A stretch of 64,000 nt of DNA, from positions 3,583-67,582 of the forward strand of contig CAPERS010000006.1 in assembly GCA_948607205.1 (NCBI GenBank), given 5' to 3'. Within the stretch, counting starts at the first letter, position 1. Each line of letters opens with the position of its first letter. This stretch comes from an uncultured Eubacteriales bacterium. GTDB taxonomy: Bacteria > Bacillota > Clostridia > Christensenellales > UBA1242. The translations under genes were made by a program, and so were the position numbers. Below are positions 24,816 through 34,439 of the stretch, in pieces. The notes beneath the pieces are model-generated. The model saw nothing but the letters and a program-made list of their open reading frames with translations. It was not told the DNA's origin and searched no databases.

Positions 24816-27365
24816 TTATTCTTCACTTGTTGGATTTTCGTTTGCTTCAAAGGTTTGGTTTTCTGAAATGTTTTCAGTTGCGTTTTCACTGTCTTCAAAG
24901 TTTTCCTCTTCCTCGGCTTTCTCTGCAAGGGCAACACTGACAATTTTTGCGTCATCTTTAAGTTTCATAACTTTAACGCCTTGGCTGACACGTGAAAGAC
25001 TGCTGATTTGGTCAACTGGTGTTCTGATGATAACACCGTTATCGGCAATGAGCAAGATGTCATTATCTTCAAATGATTGTTTGAGTGCAACGAGTGCGCC
25101 AGTTTTGTCATTGAATACGCCTGCTTTGACGCCCATTCCGCCACGGCCTTGCAAGCGGTATTCTTCAACATTAGAGCGTTTGCCATAGCCTTTTTCAGAG
25201 ATTGTCACAATTTGGCTGTTTTCTTTGACAACGCACATATCAACAATATAGTCGTCTTCTGATATCTTCATAGAGCGAACGCCTTGGCTTGATCTTCCAA
25301 CTTCACGAACATCTTCCTCAGCGAAACGGATACATTTTCCGCTGTGAGACGCCACGAGAATATCGTCGTTTCCGCTTGAAACTTCAACTCCGATAAGTTC
25401 GTCGCCTTCAAGCAGTCTGATTGCGATTTTGCCCACTTTTCTGATAAGAACAAATTCTGAAAGTGGTGTCTTTTTGATAAGGCCTTTCTTGGTCGCCATG
25501 ATAAGATTGCCTTTGTCATCATCATGTCTTGCAATGATTGTTGTAACCTTTTCCTCAGGTGAGAGTTGAAGAAGATTGATAATTGCTCTGCCTTTGGCTG
25601 TTCTTTGCGCTTCTGGCACTTCATATGCTTTAATGCAGTAAACCTTGCCAAAGTTTGTGAAGAAGAGAAGGTCGTCATGAGTGCAAGTCACAAACATATT
25701 CTTGACAAAGTCTTCTTCCTTGGTCTTGTGTGCTGTCACGCCCACGCCACCGCGGTTTTGTGCTTTGTATTCCTTGGTTGACATGCGCTTGATATAGCCT
25801 TGATTTGTCATAGAAATAACAACGTCTTCTTTTTCAATAAGGTCAGCAATATCAATTCCGCCACTGTCAAGAGAAATTTCTGATTTTCTTGCGTCGCCAT
25901 AGGCTTGTTTGATTTCTTCAAAGTTGTCGCGCAAAATTTGAAGAACGCGCTCAGGGCGGGCAAGGATGTCTTTATAGTCAGCAATCATTTCTTCAAGATT
26001 TTTGAGCTCTTCGTTTAGTTTTTCAACTTCCAAACTTGTGAGTTTTGAAAGTCTCATGTCAAGGATTGCATTCGCTTGAATTTCGTCAAGTTCAAAGTTT
26101 TGAGTAAGTTTTGAAATGGCATCTTGTCTGTCGTCTGCTGATTTGATAATTTTGATAACTTCGTCAATGTTTGCAAGTGCGATAACAAGTCCGCGAACAA
26201 TGTGCTCACGCTCTTCGGCTTTTGCAAGATTGAATTTGGTGCGTCTGACAAGAACTTCTTTCTGGTGTTCGAGATAGTAGTAGAGCATCTCTTTGAGATT
26301 GAGTATTCTTGGTTGATTTTCAACAAGGGCAAGGAAAATTATTCCTGAACCTTTTTGAAGTTGAGTGTGTTTGTATAGAGAATTTAAAACCACTTGTGCG
26401 TTAAAATCTTTCTTGACTTCAACCACAACCCGCATACCTTGTCGGTCAGATTCTTCTTTAATATCACTGATTCCTTCAAGGCGCTTGTTCTTGACAAGGT
26501 CTGCCATTTGAATGATAAACTGTGCTTTGTTGACTTGATAAGGAAGCTCTGTGATAATAATTCTGCTTTTGCCGTTTGGCATTTCTTCGATGTCGGTTTT
26601 ACCGCGAACGATTATTCCGCCACGACCTGTTTTATAGGCGTGCTTAATCGCCGTTCTGCCCATGATGATACCGCCAGTTGGGAAATCAGGCGCTGGAATA
26701 ATCTTGATAAGTTCGTCAATGTCGATGTCAGGGTTGTCTATCATCGCTTGTAAGCCGTTTAAAACTTCGGTAAGATTGTGAGGTGGAATATTTGTCGCCA
26801 TGCCGACAGCAATGCCGTCTGAGCCGTTTACAAGGAGATTTGGAATCTTTGCAGGAAGTACAACTGGCTGAACTTCGGTGTTGTCGAAGTTTGGAATAAA
26901 GTCAACAGTGTCTTTGTCGATGTCTTCAAGCATAAGCCCAGCGATTTTAGAAAGGCGTGCCTCGGTGTAACGCATAGCAGCAGGTGGGTCGCCGTCAACA
27001 GAGCCAAAGTTACCTTGACCGTCAACGAGAGGGTAGCGAATAGAGAAATCTTGAGCAAGGCGAACCATAGCGTCGTAAACAGAACTGTCGCCGTGTGGGT
27101 GATATTTACCCATAACGTCACCGACAATACGCGCACATTTCTTGGTTGGCTTGTCGTAGAAATTGTTCATTTCGCCCATTGCGTAAAGTATGCGTCTGTG
27201 AACCGGTTTAAGTCCGTCACGCACATCAGGAATGGCACGCGAAACATTGACAGCCATTGCGTATGAAATGAATGACTTTTTGAGGTTGTCGACTGTGTCA
27301 ACCTTTTCAATTTTCGTGTCCTTTAAAATTTCTTCGAGAGGCTTTTTACTTTCAAATTTACTCAT
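24816..27365 (-). CDS. gyrA: DNA gyrase subunit A
   Basis: An 849-residue type IIA topoisomerase breakage-reunion subunit. The catalytic tyrosine is in [10 protein letters not shown] (about residue 116). The quinolone-determining region reads [15 protein letters not shown], with Ser and Asp at the usual resistance positions, so there is no classic mutation. The C-terminal beta-pinwheel begins near residue 500. The GyrA-box equivalent is QNRGGVG rather than QRRGGKG, a weak match. The tail is acidic (Glu/Asn-rich, last 40 residues). ATG 27365 (MSKFESKK) follows AAGGAGAA. Upstream, in the same direction, are the DUF4406 and DUF488 genes and gyrB. Confidence 0.95.
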   Translation of the reverse strand: MSKFESKKPLEEILKDTKIEKVDTVDNLKKSFISYAMAVNVSRAIPDVRDGLKPVHRRILYAMGEMNNFYDKPTKKCARIVGDVMGKYHPHGDSSVYDAMVRLAQDFSIRYPLVDGQGNFGSVDGDPPAAMRYTEARLSKIAGLMLEDIDKDTVDFIPNFDNTEVQPVVLPAKIPNLLVNGSDGIAVGMATNIPPHNLTEVLNGLQAMIDNPDIDIDELIKIIPAPDFPTGGIIMGRTAIKHAYKTGRGGIIVRGKTDIEEMPNGKSRIIITELPYQVNKAQFIIQMADLVKNKRLEGISDIKEESDRQGMRVVVEVKKDFNAQVVLNSLYKHTQLQKGSGIIFLALVENQPRILNLKEMLYYYLEHQKEVLVRRTKFNLAKAEEREHIVRGLVIALANIDEVIKIIKSADDRQDAISKLTQNFELDEIQANAILDMRLSKLTSLEVEKLNEELKNLEEMIADYKDILARPERVLQILRDNFEEIKQAYGDARKSEISLDSGGIDIADLIEKEDVVISMTNQGYIKRMSTKEYKAQNRGGVGVTAHKTKEEDFVKNMFVTCTHDDLLFFTNFGKVYCIKAYEVPEAQRTAKGRAIINLLQLSPEEKVTTIIARHDDDKGNLIMATKKGLIKKTPLSEFVLIRKVGKIAIRLLEGDELIGVEVSSGNDDILVASHSGKCIRFAEEDVREVGRSSQGVRSMKISEDDYIVDMCVVKENSQIVTISEKGYGKRSNVEEYRLQGRGGMGVKAGVFNDKTGALVALKQSFEDNDILLIADNGVIIRTPVDQISSLSRVSQGVKVMKLKDDAKIVSVALAEKAEEEENFEDSENATENISENQTFEANENPTSEE

Positions 27366-27384
27366 TTTTTTTCTCCTTGCTCTA

Positions 27385-27669
27385 TCAGTTTTCATGATAG
27401 ATAATTTCTTTCCCATGCTCTTTTGCATAGGCTATTTCTTTTTTAACGCTTTCTCCAATGTATCCGCCAATATTGACAACATAAATTCCATCTGAAATGT
27501 CGATTTTTTTATAGTGCAATCGCGCCAGCTTTGATATTTCTTCTTCACTAAGGTTTTTAAAACCATAAACGCACTGCAAAACACAAATATCTTTCATTTC
27601 AAGTTCTCTGGAAATTTCCATCATTTCCTTTTCAAAGCGCATGCTTCCGCAAATGGTGACAACTTTCAT
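27385..27669 (-). CDS. DUF4406 / nucleoside 2-deoxyribosyltransferase-like protein
   Basis: A 94-residue small Rossmann-like protein: [19 protein letters not shown] at the N terminus, [20 protein letters not shown] in the middle and a final [12 protein letters not shown] helix. These are hallmarks of the DUF4406/deoxyribosyltransferase superfamily (nucleotide or nucleoside binding). Its ATG overlaps the stop of the DUF488 gene by 4 bp, so the two are translationally coupled. gyrA follows 19 bp after its stop. The function is unknown. Confidence 0.75.
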   Translation of the reverse strand: MKVVTICGSMRFEKEMMEISRELEMKDICVLQCVYGFKNLSEEEISKLARLHYKKIDISDGIYVVNIGGYIGESVKKEIAYAKEHGKEIIYHEN

Positions 27670-28172
27670 TCGAACTCCTTATCTTTTGTTTTTTCAATCA
27701 CAGATTTTAGTTTTTCTTTTAAGTGTTCTTTGTTTGCTTTAACAGCAATATCGTTTTCAAATCCAAGTTCGTCTATTTCAACGCCGAGTTCCATTTCAAG
27801 CCAACTTGCAACCAAGAACCGATGGCAAAATTCGGTTGGCTTTTCAAAACATAAGAGGACTGCATTATCGCCAAGAAAATTATAAATTTCGGCAGGGTCA
27901 AGAGGTTTTAAAACTTTGTTGTAAAATTTTTCTATATAGTCGTCTTGATTTTCTTCTTTAAGTCTTTTGTATTCGTTTTGCGAAATGTAATCTTTCATTT
28001 CCTCAATTTCATTTTCTCTTGCTTTCCAACTTTTAAAGAATGAATAGGGGGAAAGTTTCCTTTCAGCTCGACCTTGAAAGCCAACAAGTTTGCCTTCATC
28101 GCCAGAAATTGCGATTGGAAGATATTTTGTTGTGTCAATATTTTTTAATTTTGCATAATATGATGTTTTCAT
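27666..28172 (-). CDS. DUF488-like protein
   Basis: A 168-residue protein. AVLLCFEKPTEFCHRFLVASWLE (about 115-137) is the Cys-His-Arg signature of DUF488. The N-terminal strand is YYAKLKNIDTTKYLPIAIS, and the KLVGFQGRAERKLSPY region is also typical. ATG 28172 is chosen because GGAGAA sits 4 nt upstream; the GTG at 28187 lacks a site. The 3' end overlaps the DUF4406 start. The pair sits between gyrB and gyrA. Confidence 0.75.
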   Translation of the reverse strand: MKTSYYAKLKNIDTTKYLPIAISGDEGKLVGFQGRAERKLSPYSFFKSWKARENEIEEMKDYISQNEYKRLKEENQDDYIEKFYNKVLKPLDPAEIYNFLGDNAVLLCFEKPTEFCHRFLVASWLEMELGVEIDELGFENDIAVKANKEHLKEKLKSVIEKTKDKEFE

Positions 28173-28196
28173 TTGTTCTCCATTCACTAACAGTCA

Positions 28197-28304
28197 ATGT
28201 TCGACGAATTGTTTTAATCGAAGTATTTATTATGTCCGTCCGGAAAGTGCTTTTCGACTGAATTATATCAATCGAAGCATTTTTATGTTTCGTCCAAGAT
28301 GTGC
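28197..28304 (-). repeat. two 54-bp tandem repeats after gyrB
   Basis: On the minus strand, units 28304-28251 and 28250-28197 both start GCAC and share GGACG, ACATAA, CTTCGATT and GTCGAA blocks in order. A GTGCATTATGCAC palindrome (28313-28301) overlaps the start of the first unit, just past the gyrB stop. The exact palindrome also occurs at 3014. Confidence 0.6.
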
Positions 28305-28313
28305 ATAATGCAC

Positions 28314-30287
28314 TTAGACGTCAAGGTCGGTAACGAGAGTTGCGTTTGCTTCGATGAATTGACGACGCAGGTTAGGGTCTTCACCCATGAGGTCATTGAA
28401 CATCTTTTCAGCCTCAACTGCATCGTCCATTGTCAACTGAATGAGTATGCGGTGCTCAGGGTTCATGGTTGTTTCCCAAAGTTGTTCAGCATTCATTTCA
28501 CCAAGACCTTTGTAGCGCTGTTGCGCACAGCCTTTTCGTCCGTTTTCATTATACCATGTTTCAAGTTCATCGTCTGAATAGAAATAGTAGTCTTCTTTGT
28601 TCTTTGTCACTTTATAAAGAGGTGGCTTGGCTGCATAGACATGTCCGTGTTCAAGGAGTGGTTTCATAAAACGATAGAAGAATGTGAGAAGAAGAATTCT
28701 GATATGCGCTCCGTCAACGTCGGCATCGGTCATGCAAATGATTTTGTCATAGCGCAGTTTTTCTTCGTTGAATTCGCTTCCAATTCCAGTTCCAAAAGCG
28801 GTTATCATACTTTTAATTTCTGCATTTTCAAGCACGCGATTAAGTCTTGCCTTTTCAACGTTTAAGATTTTTCCTCTAAGTGGCAATATTGCTTGGAAAC
28901 GTCTGTCACGGCCTGTCTTGGCAGTTCCGCCAGCGGAATCTCCCTCAACAATGTAAATTTCACAAACCTTGCGGTCTTTTTCAGAGCAGTCTGCAAGTTT
29001 GCCGGGGAGGGTAGTGTTCTCAAGAACCCCTTTGCGCCTTGTTAAATCTCTGGCGTTTCTTGCAGCGTCACGAGCCTTTCGTGCGTTCACGCTTTTTAAA
29101 ACCAGGTTTCGCGCTTCTGTTGGGTGATTGTCAAGATAGTCAGCGAATGCCTCTTGCATTGCCTTGTTGACAATTGCCCTCATTTCACTGTTGCCAAGTT
29201 TGGTTTTGGTCTGACCTTCAAACTGAGGGTTTCTGAGTTTGACTGAAATGATTGCAGTGATACCTTCACGGCAGTCTTCGCCAGAAAGTTTTTCGTTGTC
29301 TTTTATGATTTTGTTTGAAATGGCATAGTCGTTTATAACTTTGGTTAAGCCATTTTTGAAACCTTCAAGATGAGTTCCGCCTTCTTGTGTGTTTATGTTG
29401 TTTGCGTATGCATTGATTGTTTCGGCATAGCCGTCATTAAATTGGAAACAAACTTCAACTTCGTTTTCAATGTCGCCTTTTGAGTTGCGATTGAATTTGT
29501 TGAAATATACAGGCTCTGAAAGAATGGTTTCGCGGTTCTTGTTGAGATAGTCAACAAACTCAACAATACCGCCTTTAAATTCAAATCTTTCACTCTTTTC
29601 TTGACCCTCGCGCTTGTCTTCAAGAGTGATAACAAGACCTTTGTTAAGGAATGCAATCTCACGAAACCTGTTTTTCATTGTGTCATACTTAAATTCAACA
29701 GTTTCGAAAATCTCATCGTCTGGAAGGAAGGTGATAACAGTTCCGCGCTTGTCAGTGTTGCCGACAATTTTAAGTTGGCTTGTAACCTTTCCGCGAGAAA
29801 ATTCAATTTGATGATGCTTGCCATTTTGATAAACATCGGCTCTCATATATTTTGAAAGGGCATTAACGCAGGATACACCAACGCCGTGAAGACCGCCAGA
29901 AATCTTATAGCCTTCTCCGCCGAACTTTCCGCCTGCGTGGAGTTTTGTGAGCACAACTTCAACAGCGCTTTTACCTTCCTTTGCAATCATGCCGGTTGGA
30001 ATTCCACGTCCATTATCAGTCACAGAACAAGAGCCATCGTTATTTATGCAAACATCAATCTGAGTGCAGTAGCCAGCAAGAGATTCGTCAATAGAGTTGT
30101 CAACAACCTCAGTCACAAGATGATGAAGACCATGCTCGTCAGTTGAACCGATATACATGCCCGGTCTTTTGCGAACTGGTTCGAGTCCTTCAAGAACTTG
30201 AATATCAGTTGCGTCATACTTGACAGATTTTCCGATTTCGAGTTCTTCATTCATTTCATCAGTTCCGCCAATTCTATTTTCTTCCAT
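28314..30287 (-). CDS. gyrB: DNA gyrase subunit B
   Basis: A 657-residue ATPase subunit of gyrase. The GHKL ATP site has EVVDNSIDESLAG (about 55-67) and GRGIPTGM; the transducer domain follows. The TOPRIM domain has YIVEGDSAGGTAK (about 447-459) and DADVDGAHIRILLLTFF (about 527-543). The C-terminal tail ends VTDLDV. The start ATG 30287 follows AAGGGG with 6-7 nt spacing; an internal ATG (MNEELEIG) has no clear site. It heads a minus-strand group gyrB-DUF488-DUF4406-gyrA. The 3' side carries a tandem repeat instead of an obvious terminator. Confidence 0.95.
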   Translation of the reverse strand: MEENRIGGTDEMNEELEIGKSVKYDATDIQVLEGLEPVRKRPGMYIGSTDEHGLHHLVTEVVDNSIDESLAGYCTQIDVCINNDGSCSVTDNGRGIPTGMIAKEGKSAVEVVLTKLHAGGKFGGEGYKISGGLHGVGVSCVNALSKYMRADVYQNGKHHQIEFSRGKVTSQLKIVGNTDKRGTVITFLPDDEIFETVEFKYDTMKNRFREIAFLNKGLVITLEDKREGQEKSERFEFKGGIVEFVDYLNKNRETILSEPVYFNKFNRNSKGDIENEVEVCFQFNDGYAETINAYANNINTQEGGTHLEGFKNGLTKVINDYAISNKIIKDNEKLSGEDCREGITAIISVKLRNPQFEGQTKTKLGNSEMRAIVNKAMQEAFADYLDNHPTEARNLVLKSVNARKARDAARNARDLTRRKGVLENTTLPGKLADCSEKDRKVCEIYIVEGDSAGGTAKTGRDRRFQAILPLRGKILNVEKARLNRVLENAEIKSMITAFGTGIGSEFNEEKLRYDKIICMTDADVDGAHIRILLLTFFYRFMKPLLEHGHVYAAKPPLYKVTKNKEDYYFYSDDELETWYNENGRKGCAQQRYKGLGEMNAEQLWETTMNPEHRILIQLTMDDAVEAEKMFNDLMGEDPNLRRQFIEANATLVTDLDV

Positions 30288-30553
30288 ATTAAACCCCTTA
30301 TATATATTAATATATATTGTATTATAATATAATAATAAGGAAAAAGCAACCTTTTTGAGAAAATAACAGCACAAATTAACTCGTTTTTTGACAAAAGGTA
30401 AATTTAAAAGACGATATTTGATTTAAAATTTTTGATTTATCAATATTTTTTGTTTTTTTTGCCTCTTTGCCTTTATTTTAAAGGATTGTAGCGTTTGTAA
30501 AATACAAAAAAATTGTTGAAAACAAAAAAAATTAAATTTTTTTTAATTTTATT

Positions 30554-30582
30554 TTGAAATTTTGCATTAAATGTTGTATACT
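30554..30582 (+). promoter_or_regulatory. promoter of the GtrA-family gene
   Basis: TTGAAA (30554-30559), 17 bp, TATACT (30577-30582). The remaining 30375-30553 is AT-rich with nothing recognised. Confidence 0.6.
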
Positions 30583-30617
30583 CACACTTGTAAATTAGCA
30601 TGGGGGAAAGATTAATT

Positions 30618-31211
30618 ATGGAAGATGAGAAAAAGAAATTTAATAAAGAAGAATTTTTTAGAATTCTTAAATTCACAGCCTTTTCAATCTCAGCAGGCGT
30701 TATTCAATTTGCAACAACTTCACTTTTGAATGAAGTTATTCATCTAAGTTATTGGCCTTCATATTTAATAGGTCTTGTTTTATCTGTTATTTGGAATTTT
30801 ACTTTCAATCGAAAGTTCACATTCAAATCGGCAAATAATGTTCCGATTGCAATGTTACTTGTGCTTGCTTATTATTGTGTATTTACGCCAATTTCAACAT
30901 TTGGCGCTGAGGCAATAGAAGCGAGCGGATGGCCTGGAATGCTTGTTACAGTGCTTATGATGCTTCTCAACTTTGTCACCGAATTTATTTGGCAAAGATT
31001 TGTGGTTTTCAGAAATTCAATCAACACAAATGTCAAAGAGGAAGAAGTGACAATTGAAGGTGAGAGCAAGGAAGAAAAAGCCGAAAGAAAACAAACTGAG
31101 AAAAAAGCTAAGAAGGAGAGCAAAGGTCAACTTGGCAAGATCAATTATGATGTGATCGCCAAAGAAATGGCCGAACTTGAAGAAATGAGAAAGAATCAAC
31201 AGAATAAATAA
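30618..31211 (+). CDS. GtrA-family membrane protein
   Basis: A 197-residue protein with four transmembrane helices of the GtrA type (residues about 14-140), a family thought to move lipid-linked sugars across the membrane. The signature is WNFTFNRKFTFKSAN (about 61-75), repeated in part as EFIWQRFVVFRNS. The C-terminal 60 residues are a highly charged Lys/Glu cytoplasmic tail. ATG 30618 is preferred over ATG 30600 because GGGGGAAAG lies between them; this is not certain. No glycosyltransferase neighbour is present. Confidence 0.8.
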   Translation: MEDEKKKFNKEEFFRILKFTAFSISAGVIQFATTSLLNEVIHLSYWPSYLIGLVLSVIWNFTFNRKFTFKSANNVPIAMLLVLAYYCVFTPISTFGAEAIEASGWPGMLVTVLMMLLNFVTEFIWQRFVVFRNSINTNVKEEEVTIEGESKEEKAERKQTEKKAKKESKGQLGKINYDVIAKEMAELEEMRKNQQNK

Positions 31212-31238
31212 AAAAGCGGGGATTAATCCTCGCTTTTT
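31211..31238. terminator. bidirectional terminator
   Basis: AAAAAGCGGGGA-TTAA-TCCTCGCTTTTT (one G-T pair), between the convergent GtrA and 31249 genes. Confidence 0.85.
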
Positions 31239-31248
31239 AAATTAAAAT

Positions 31249-31926
31249 TTATTGAAGTTGTGATTCTATAATTGCTTCAATCTCATTGTCTGCTAAATTA
31301 TAAGCAGATTCTGCCAAAACTTCATATTTGTCTTGTCCATTGTTTACAATAGTATTCATGAGAACATCATCAACAATTCTAAGTTTTGTTTCTTCGTCAA
31401 GTTCAATTCCATACATTGAATCAGATAAAAATGAAGCAAATTCTACGCAACCCAAGACATACAATTCTTCATTAATTTCTTCCATAGATTGCTTACTACT
31501 CCAATCAGAAAAGAATTGTTTGAAAGAAACACCTTGATATTTTGCTTTTTCCTTATTGTCCTTAGAGTTTAAATTTTCAAGTTCTTTTTTTGCTCTATCA
31601 AAGATTCGACTATCTTTACTTTTAAGGTAATTATAAACATAAGATTCTCTTGAACGAGTCATTTTTCCATCTTTTCTTTTTTCAGTTTTAACAAGATCTT
31701 TAATCTCAAAATTTTCTTGGCTCTTCTTTGCAACTTGTCTTGGTGTTGGTGCAGTTTTTATTAGTTTTGATTGAAGTTCTCTTGCTTTTTGGTCAGTTTC
31801 TTTGTTTTCGAATTGCACGTTTTCTACAACTTTGTTGTTCTTTGCCTTTGTATCATTTGTTAAAACTTTGCGATTAAAACTTTGTTGTTGTGCAGGTTTT
31901 ACACTTGTTTTTGTATTTTTTACCAT
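31249..31926 (-). CDS. unknown protein
   Basis: A 225-residue protein I do not recognise. The first about 90 residues are rich in Lys, Gln and Asn and look disordered. The C-terminal half is acidic and helical, with GCVEFASFLSDSMYGIELD (about 160-178). There is no signal peptide or membrane segment. ATG 31926 follows AAAGGAG. The promoter is the perfect consensus TTGACA-17-TATAAT at 31960-31988, so it is probably well expressed. Confidence 0.6.
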   Translation of the reverse strand: MVKNTKTSVKPAQQQSFNRKVLTNDTKAKNNKVVENVQFENKETDQKARELQSKLIKTAPTPRQVAKKSQENFEIKDLVKTEKRKDGKMTRSRESYVYNYLKSKDSRIFDRAKKELENLNSKDNKEKAKYQGVSFKQFFSDWSSKQSMEEINEELYVLGCVEFASFLSDSMYGIELDEETKLRIVDDVLMNTIVNNGQDKYEVLAESAYNLADNEIEAIIESQLQ

Positions 31927-31959
31927 TGTTTTTTCTCCTTTGATTTTTGATATGTTTGC

Positions 31960-31988
31960 ATTATACCATACAACATGTGGTGTGTCAA
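31960..31988 (-). promoter_or_regulatory. consensus promoter of the 31249 gene
   Basis: Minus-strand TTGACA (31988-31983), 17 bp, TATAAT (31965-31960). Confidence 0.8.
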
Positions 31989-32045
31989 GGGGTAATTTTA
32001 AAATTTTTTCGACTTTTTTTAACTTTTTTTTGAGTCGATTTTTTA

Positions 32046-32077
32046 CTATAAAAAACCATAGTTTTCACTATGGTTTT
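32046..32077 (-). terminator. terminator of the 67-residue gene
   Basis: AAAACCATAG-TTTTCA-CTATGGTTTT, with the T run on the minus strand. Confidence 0.88.
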
Positions 32078-32080
32078 CGT

Positions 32081-32284
32081 TTAAAAATTCATATCAAGTT
32101 CGCCGTTTTTGATTCTATTATTAACGCTTTTTGTAAGTTCTTCTTTGCTAGGTGCGCTAAAAGTCAAGGTGCTAGCGTTTTCTCTCTTTCGTTGACTATA
32201 TGGTCTAAATGGTCGTGTAACGCTTGCCTTTGCCATGCAAAGTTGGCGTCTGTTTATTGAATTATCTCTTGTTACAAGTGGCAT
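32081..32284 (-). CDS. small basic unknown protein
   Basis: A 67-residue protein rich in Arg, Ser and Asn (QRKRENASTLTF region), without membrane segments. It is accepted as a gene because it has a full expression unit: promoter TTGACA-17-TAAAAT (32309-32337), AGGAGGG ahead of ATG 32284, and a strong terminator directly after the stop. No family recognised. Nucleic-acid binding is possible from its charge, but this is speculation. Confidence 0.6.
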   Translation of the reverse strand: MPLVTRDNSINRRQLCMAKASVTRPFRPYSQRKRENASTLTFSAPSKEELTKSVNNRIKNGELDMNF

Positions 32285-32308
32285 TATTCCCTCCTTTATG
32301 CTTAAAGT

Positions 32309-32337
32309 ATTTTAGCACATAAAAGTATGAATGTCAA
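32309..32337 (-). promoter_or_regulatory. promoter of the 67-residue gene
   Basis: Minus-strand TTGACA (32337-32332), 17 bp, TAAAAT (32314-32309). Confidence 0.7.
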
Positions 32338-32347
32338 GACCTAAATT

Positions 32348-32920
32348 TTAAACCTTTTTATGCTTTTTGTCAATAAAAGTGAAATTGGTGTTTTTAAGTT
32401 TTGCAAAGCAAGGATTGCCGTTGAGTTCGAGTTTGCCTTTATAGAACATTTTGGCTTGCCGTGTTTGATTTTTGCCGACTTCTTTGAAAGTAATGTCATA
32501 AAAGTTATAGCCAAGAATGTTGAGCAGTGGATTAATGTAATATAGACCATTATTGATGTATACAATGCCTATTAAAATGAGAATAATCACATAGATGAAA
32601 TATCCGCTCATGTAGGACAGATCAATGGGAATGGCAAAAAAGACAAACAGTGAAAAATAGCCCAAAAAGTGTTGGTCGGTGATGTTTTTGCTTGATAGTA
32701 TGATGATTTCTTCTGATTTTTCGGTGTTGAGAAAAACATTCCAAACAAGTCCCCAAATTCCCAAGGCAATAAGAATCAGCAAGGTTGCAAAGTTGATTGA
32801 ATTGAGAATGTTGAATGAAAGGTTATTGTTTGCAATCTCCACCACAAGTTTGATAAAGATAAGCCAATACATTGGCACGAAAGCAGAGATATATAACAGA
32901 AGGTTTTTAAAAAATTGCAT
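32348..32920 (-). CDS. four-to-five-helix membrane protein, possibly KwaA-like
   Basis: A 190-residue protein. Hydrophobic segments lie at about 5-28, 40-66, 86-104 and 106-128, followed by a cytoplasmic C-terminal part with YINPLLNILGYNFYDI (about 128-143) and a basic end. This layout recalls a family of short membrane proteins that includes KwaA of the Kiwa antiphage system. I hold that link at low confidence, and no KwaB (DUF4868) partner is adjacent. No ribosome binding site precedes ATG 32920. A CAAAAT with TTAATA 17 bp upstream would place the mRNA start at the ATG, but the match is weak. Confidence 0.6.
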   Translation of the reverse strand: MQFFKNLLLYISAFVPMYWLIFIKLVVEIANNNLSFNILNSINFATLLILIALGIWGLVWNVFLNTEKSEEIIILSSKNITDQHFLGYFSLFVFFAIPIDLSYMSGYFIYVIILILIGIVYINNGLYYINPLLNILGYNFYDITFKEVGKNQTRQAKMFYKGKLELNGNPCFAKLKNTNFTFIDKKHKKV

Positions 32921-33011
32921 ATTTTATTTTGTGTAAACACATAAAAAGTATTAAAAAATTTTGCATTTTTGTAGCAATATGATATATTAAGAAAAATGAG
33001 GAGGCGTTGTT

Positions 33012-34370
33012 ATGAAAAAGTCTTGGCAAAACAAGGATAAGAAAAAGATATTTGAATTTGCAGAGGGTTATAAATCTTTCATTTCTGAAAACAAAACTGA
33101 AAGAGAGTGCGTTATTTCAATCAGAAAAATGGCAGAAAAGCATGGCTTTATCAATCTCAATGATGCAATAAAAGAGAACAAGAAACTGAGTGCAGGTGAT
33201 AAGGTCTATGCAATCAATATCGACAAGTGCATTATGCTTTTCACAGTTGGCAAACAGCCTATGCAAAGTGGCTTGAGGCTTTTATGCGCGCATATTGACT
33301 CGCCAAGAATTGACTTTAAGCCAATTCCGCTTTATGAAAGTGCAGACCTTGCAATGATTGACACTCACTATTATGGAGGAATCAAAAAATATCAATGGAC
33401 AGCAATTCCACTTGCTCTTCATGGCGTTGTTTGCAAGAAAGACGGCTCAAAAGTTTATCTTAATATCGGTGAAAAAGATGACGATCCAGTTTTCTGCATT
33501 TCTGACCTTTTGCCACACCTAGACCCTAAATTTGCTGAAGAAGGAAAGCACATGGTAAATGGCGAGAACCTTGATATGCTCATTGGCGGAATTCCTCTTG
33601 AAAATGAGGAAAAAGAGCCTGTAAAAAAGAATGTTTTGAAAATACTTTCTGGCTACGGTATCGAAGAGGACGATTTCATTTCAGCAGAAATCGAAATTGT
33701 GCCTGCCGGCAAGGCACGCGATATGGGGCTTGACCGCAGTTTCGTGCTTGGCTATGGTCAAGATGACCGCATATGCGCCTACACAGCGCTAACTGCCATA
33801 ATAGAAACTGAAAATCCGAAGTTCACGACTGGCGCAATTTTTGTGGATAAGGAGGAGATAGGCTCGGTTGGTGCAAGCGGTATGCAGAGTAGATTTTTTG
33901 AGGACACTGTTGCTGAGATTATTGCTCTCACTGGTGATAATTCAATTTTGGCTATCAGAAGATGCCTTAGAAACTCTCTCATGCTTTCAAATGACGTTAC
34001 TGCTGGTTTTGACCCAAATTATGAGTCGGTCTACAATAAGAATAATGATGCCCATCTTGGCAAAGGCGTTGCATTTTGCAAATATACTGGCTCAAAAGGC
34101 AAAAGTGATGCAAATGACGCGAGTCCAGAATACATTGCAAAACTGCGACAAACTTTTGATAAAGAAGATATAGGCTATCAATTCACCGAGATGGGCAAGA
34201 TTGACCAAGGTGGTGGCGGAACAATCGCATACATTGCGGGAAATTATGGCATGAATGTTATTGATGGCGGTTGTGCACTTCTCAATATGCACGCACCATG
34301 GGAAATATCTTCCAAAGTGGATATATATGAGGCGCATCGCGCAAACAAAGCATTTTTGGTTATGGAGTAG
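33012..34370 (+). CDS. M18 family aminopeptidase
   Basis: A 452-residue zinc metallopeptidase of family M18 (aspartyl aminopeptidase-like), which removes N-terminal acidic or neutral residues from peptides in the cytoplasm. Metal and catalytic motifs: LLCAHIDSPRIDFKP (His-x-Asp, about 94-108), FVDKEEIGSVGASG (Glu pair, about 277-290), SNDVTAGFDPNYES and the C-terminal NMHAPWEISSKVD. ATG 33012 follows GAGGAGG. The length is normal. It is monocistronic, with a terminator right after the stop. The symbol is left open because apeB-type names vary. Confidence 0.92.
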   Translation: MKKSWQNKDKKKIFEFAEGYKSFISENKTERECVISIRKMAEKHGFINLNDAIKENKKLSAGDKVYAINIDKCIMLFTVGKQPMQSGLRLLCAHIDSPRIDFKPIPLYESADLAMIDTHYYGGIKKYQWTAIPLALHGVVCKKDGSKVYLNIGEKDDDPVFCISDLLPHLDPKFAEEGKHMVNGENLDMLIGGIPLENEEKEPVKKNVLKILSGYGIEEDDFISAEIEIVPAGKARDMGLDRSFVLGYGQDDRICAYTALTAIIETENPKFTTGAIFVDKEEIGSVGASGMQSRFFEDTVAEIIALTGDNSILAIRRCLRNSLMLSNDVTAGFDPNYESVYNKNNDAHLGKGVAFCKYTGSKGKSDANDASPEYIAKLRQTFDKEDIGYQFTEMGKIDQGGGGTIAYIAGNYGMNVIDGGCALLNMHAPWEISSKVDIYEAHRANKAFLVME

Positions 34371-34398
34371 AAAACTAGGCTAATTGCCTAGTTTTAAT
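34371..34398 (+). terminator. terminator of the M18 aminopeptidase gene
   Basis: AAAACTAGGC-TAATT-GCCTAGTTTT followed by AATTT. Confidence 0.8.
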
Positions 34399-34439
34399 TT
34401 ATTATTGACAAAACTAGAATCTTTTAAAAGGAGGTAAAA

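Noticed and set aside
30600..30617. ATG 30600 as start of the GtrA gene
   Set aside because: No ribosome binding site before it; the G-rich site lies between it and ATG 30618. Still possible.
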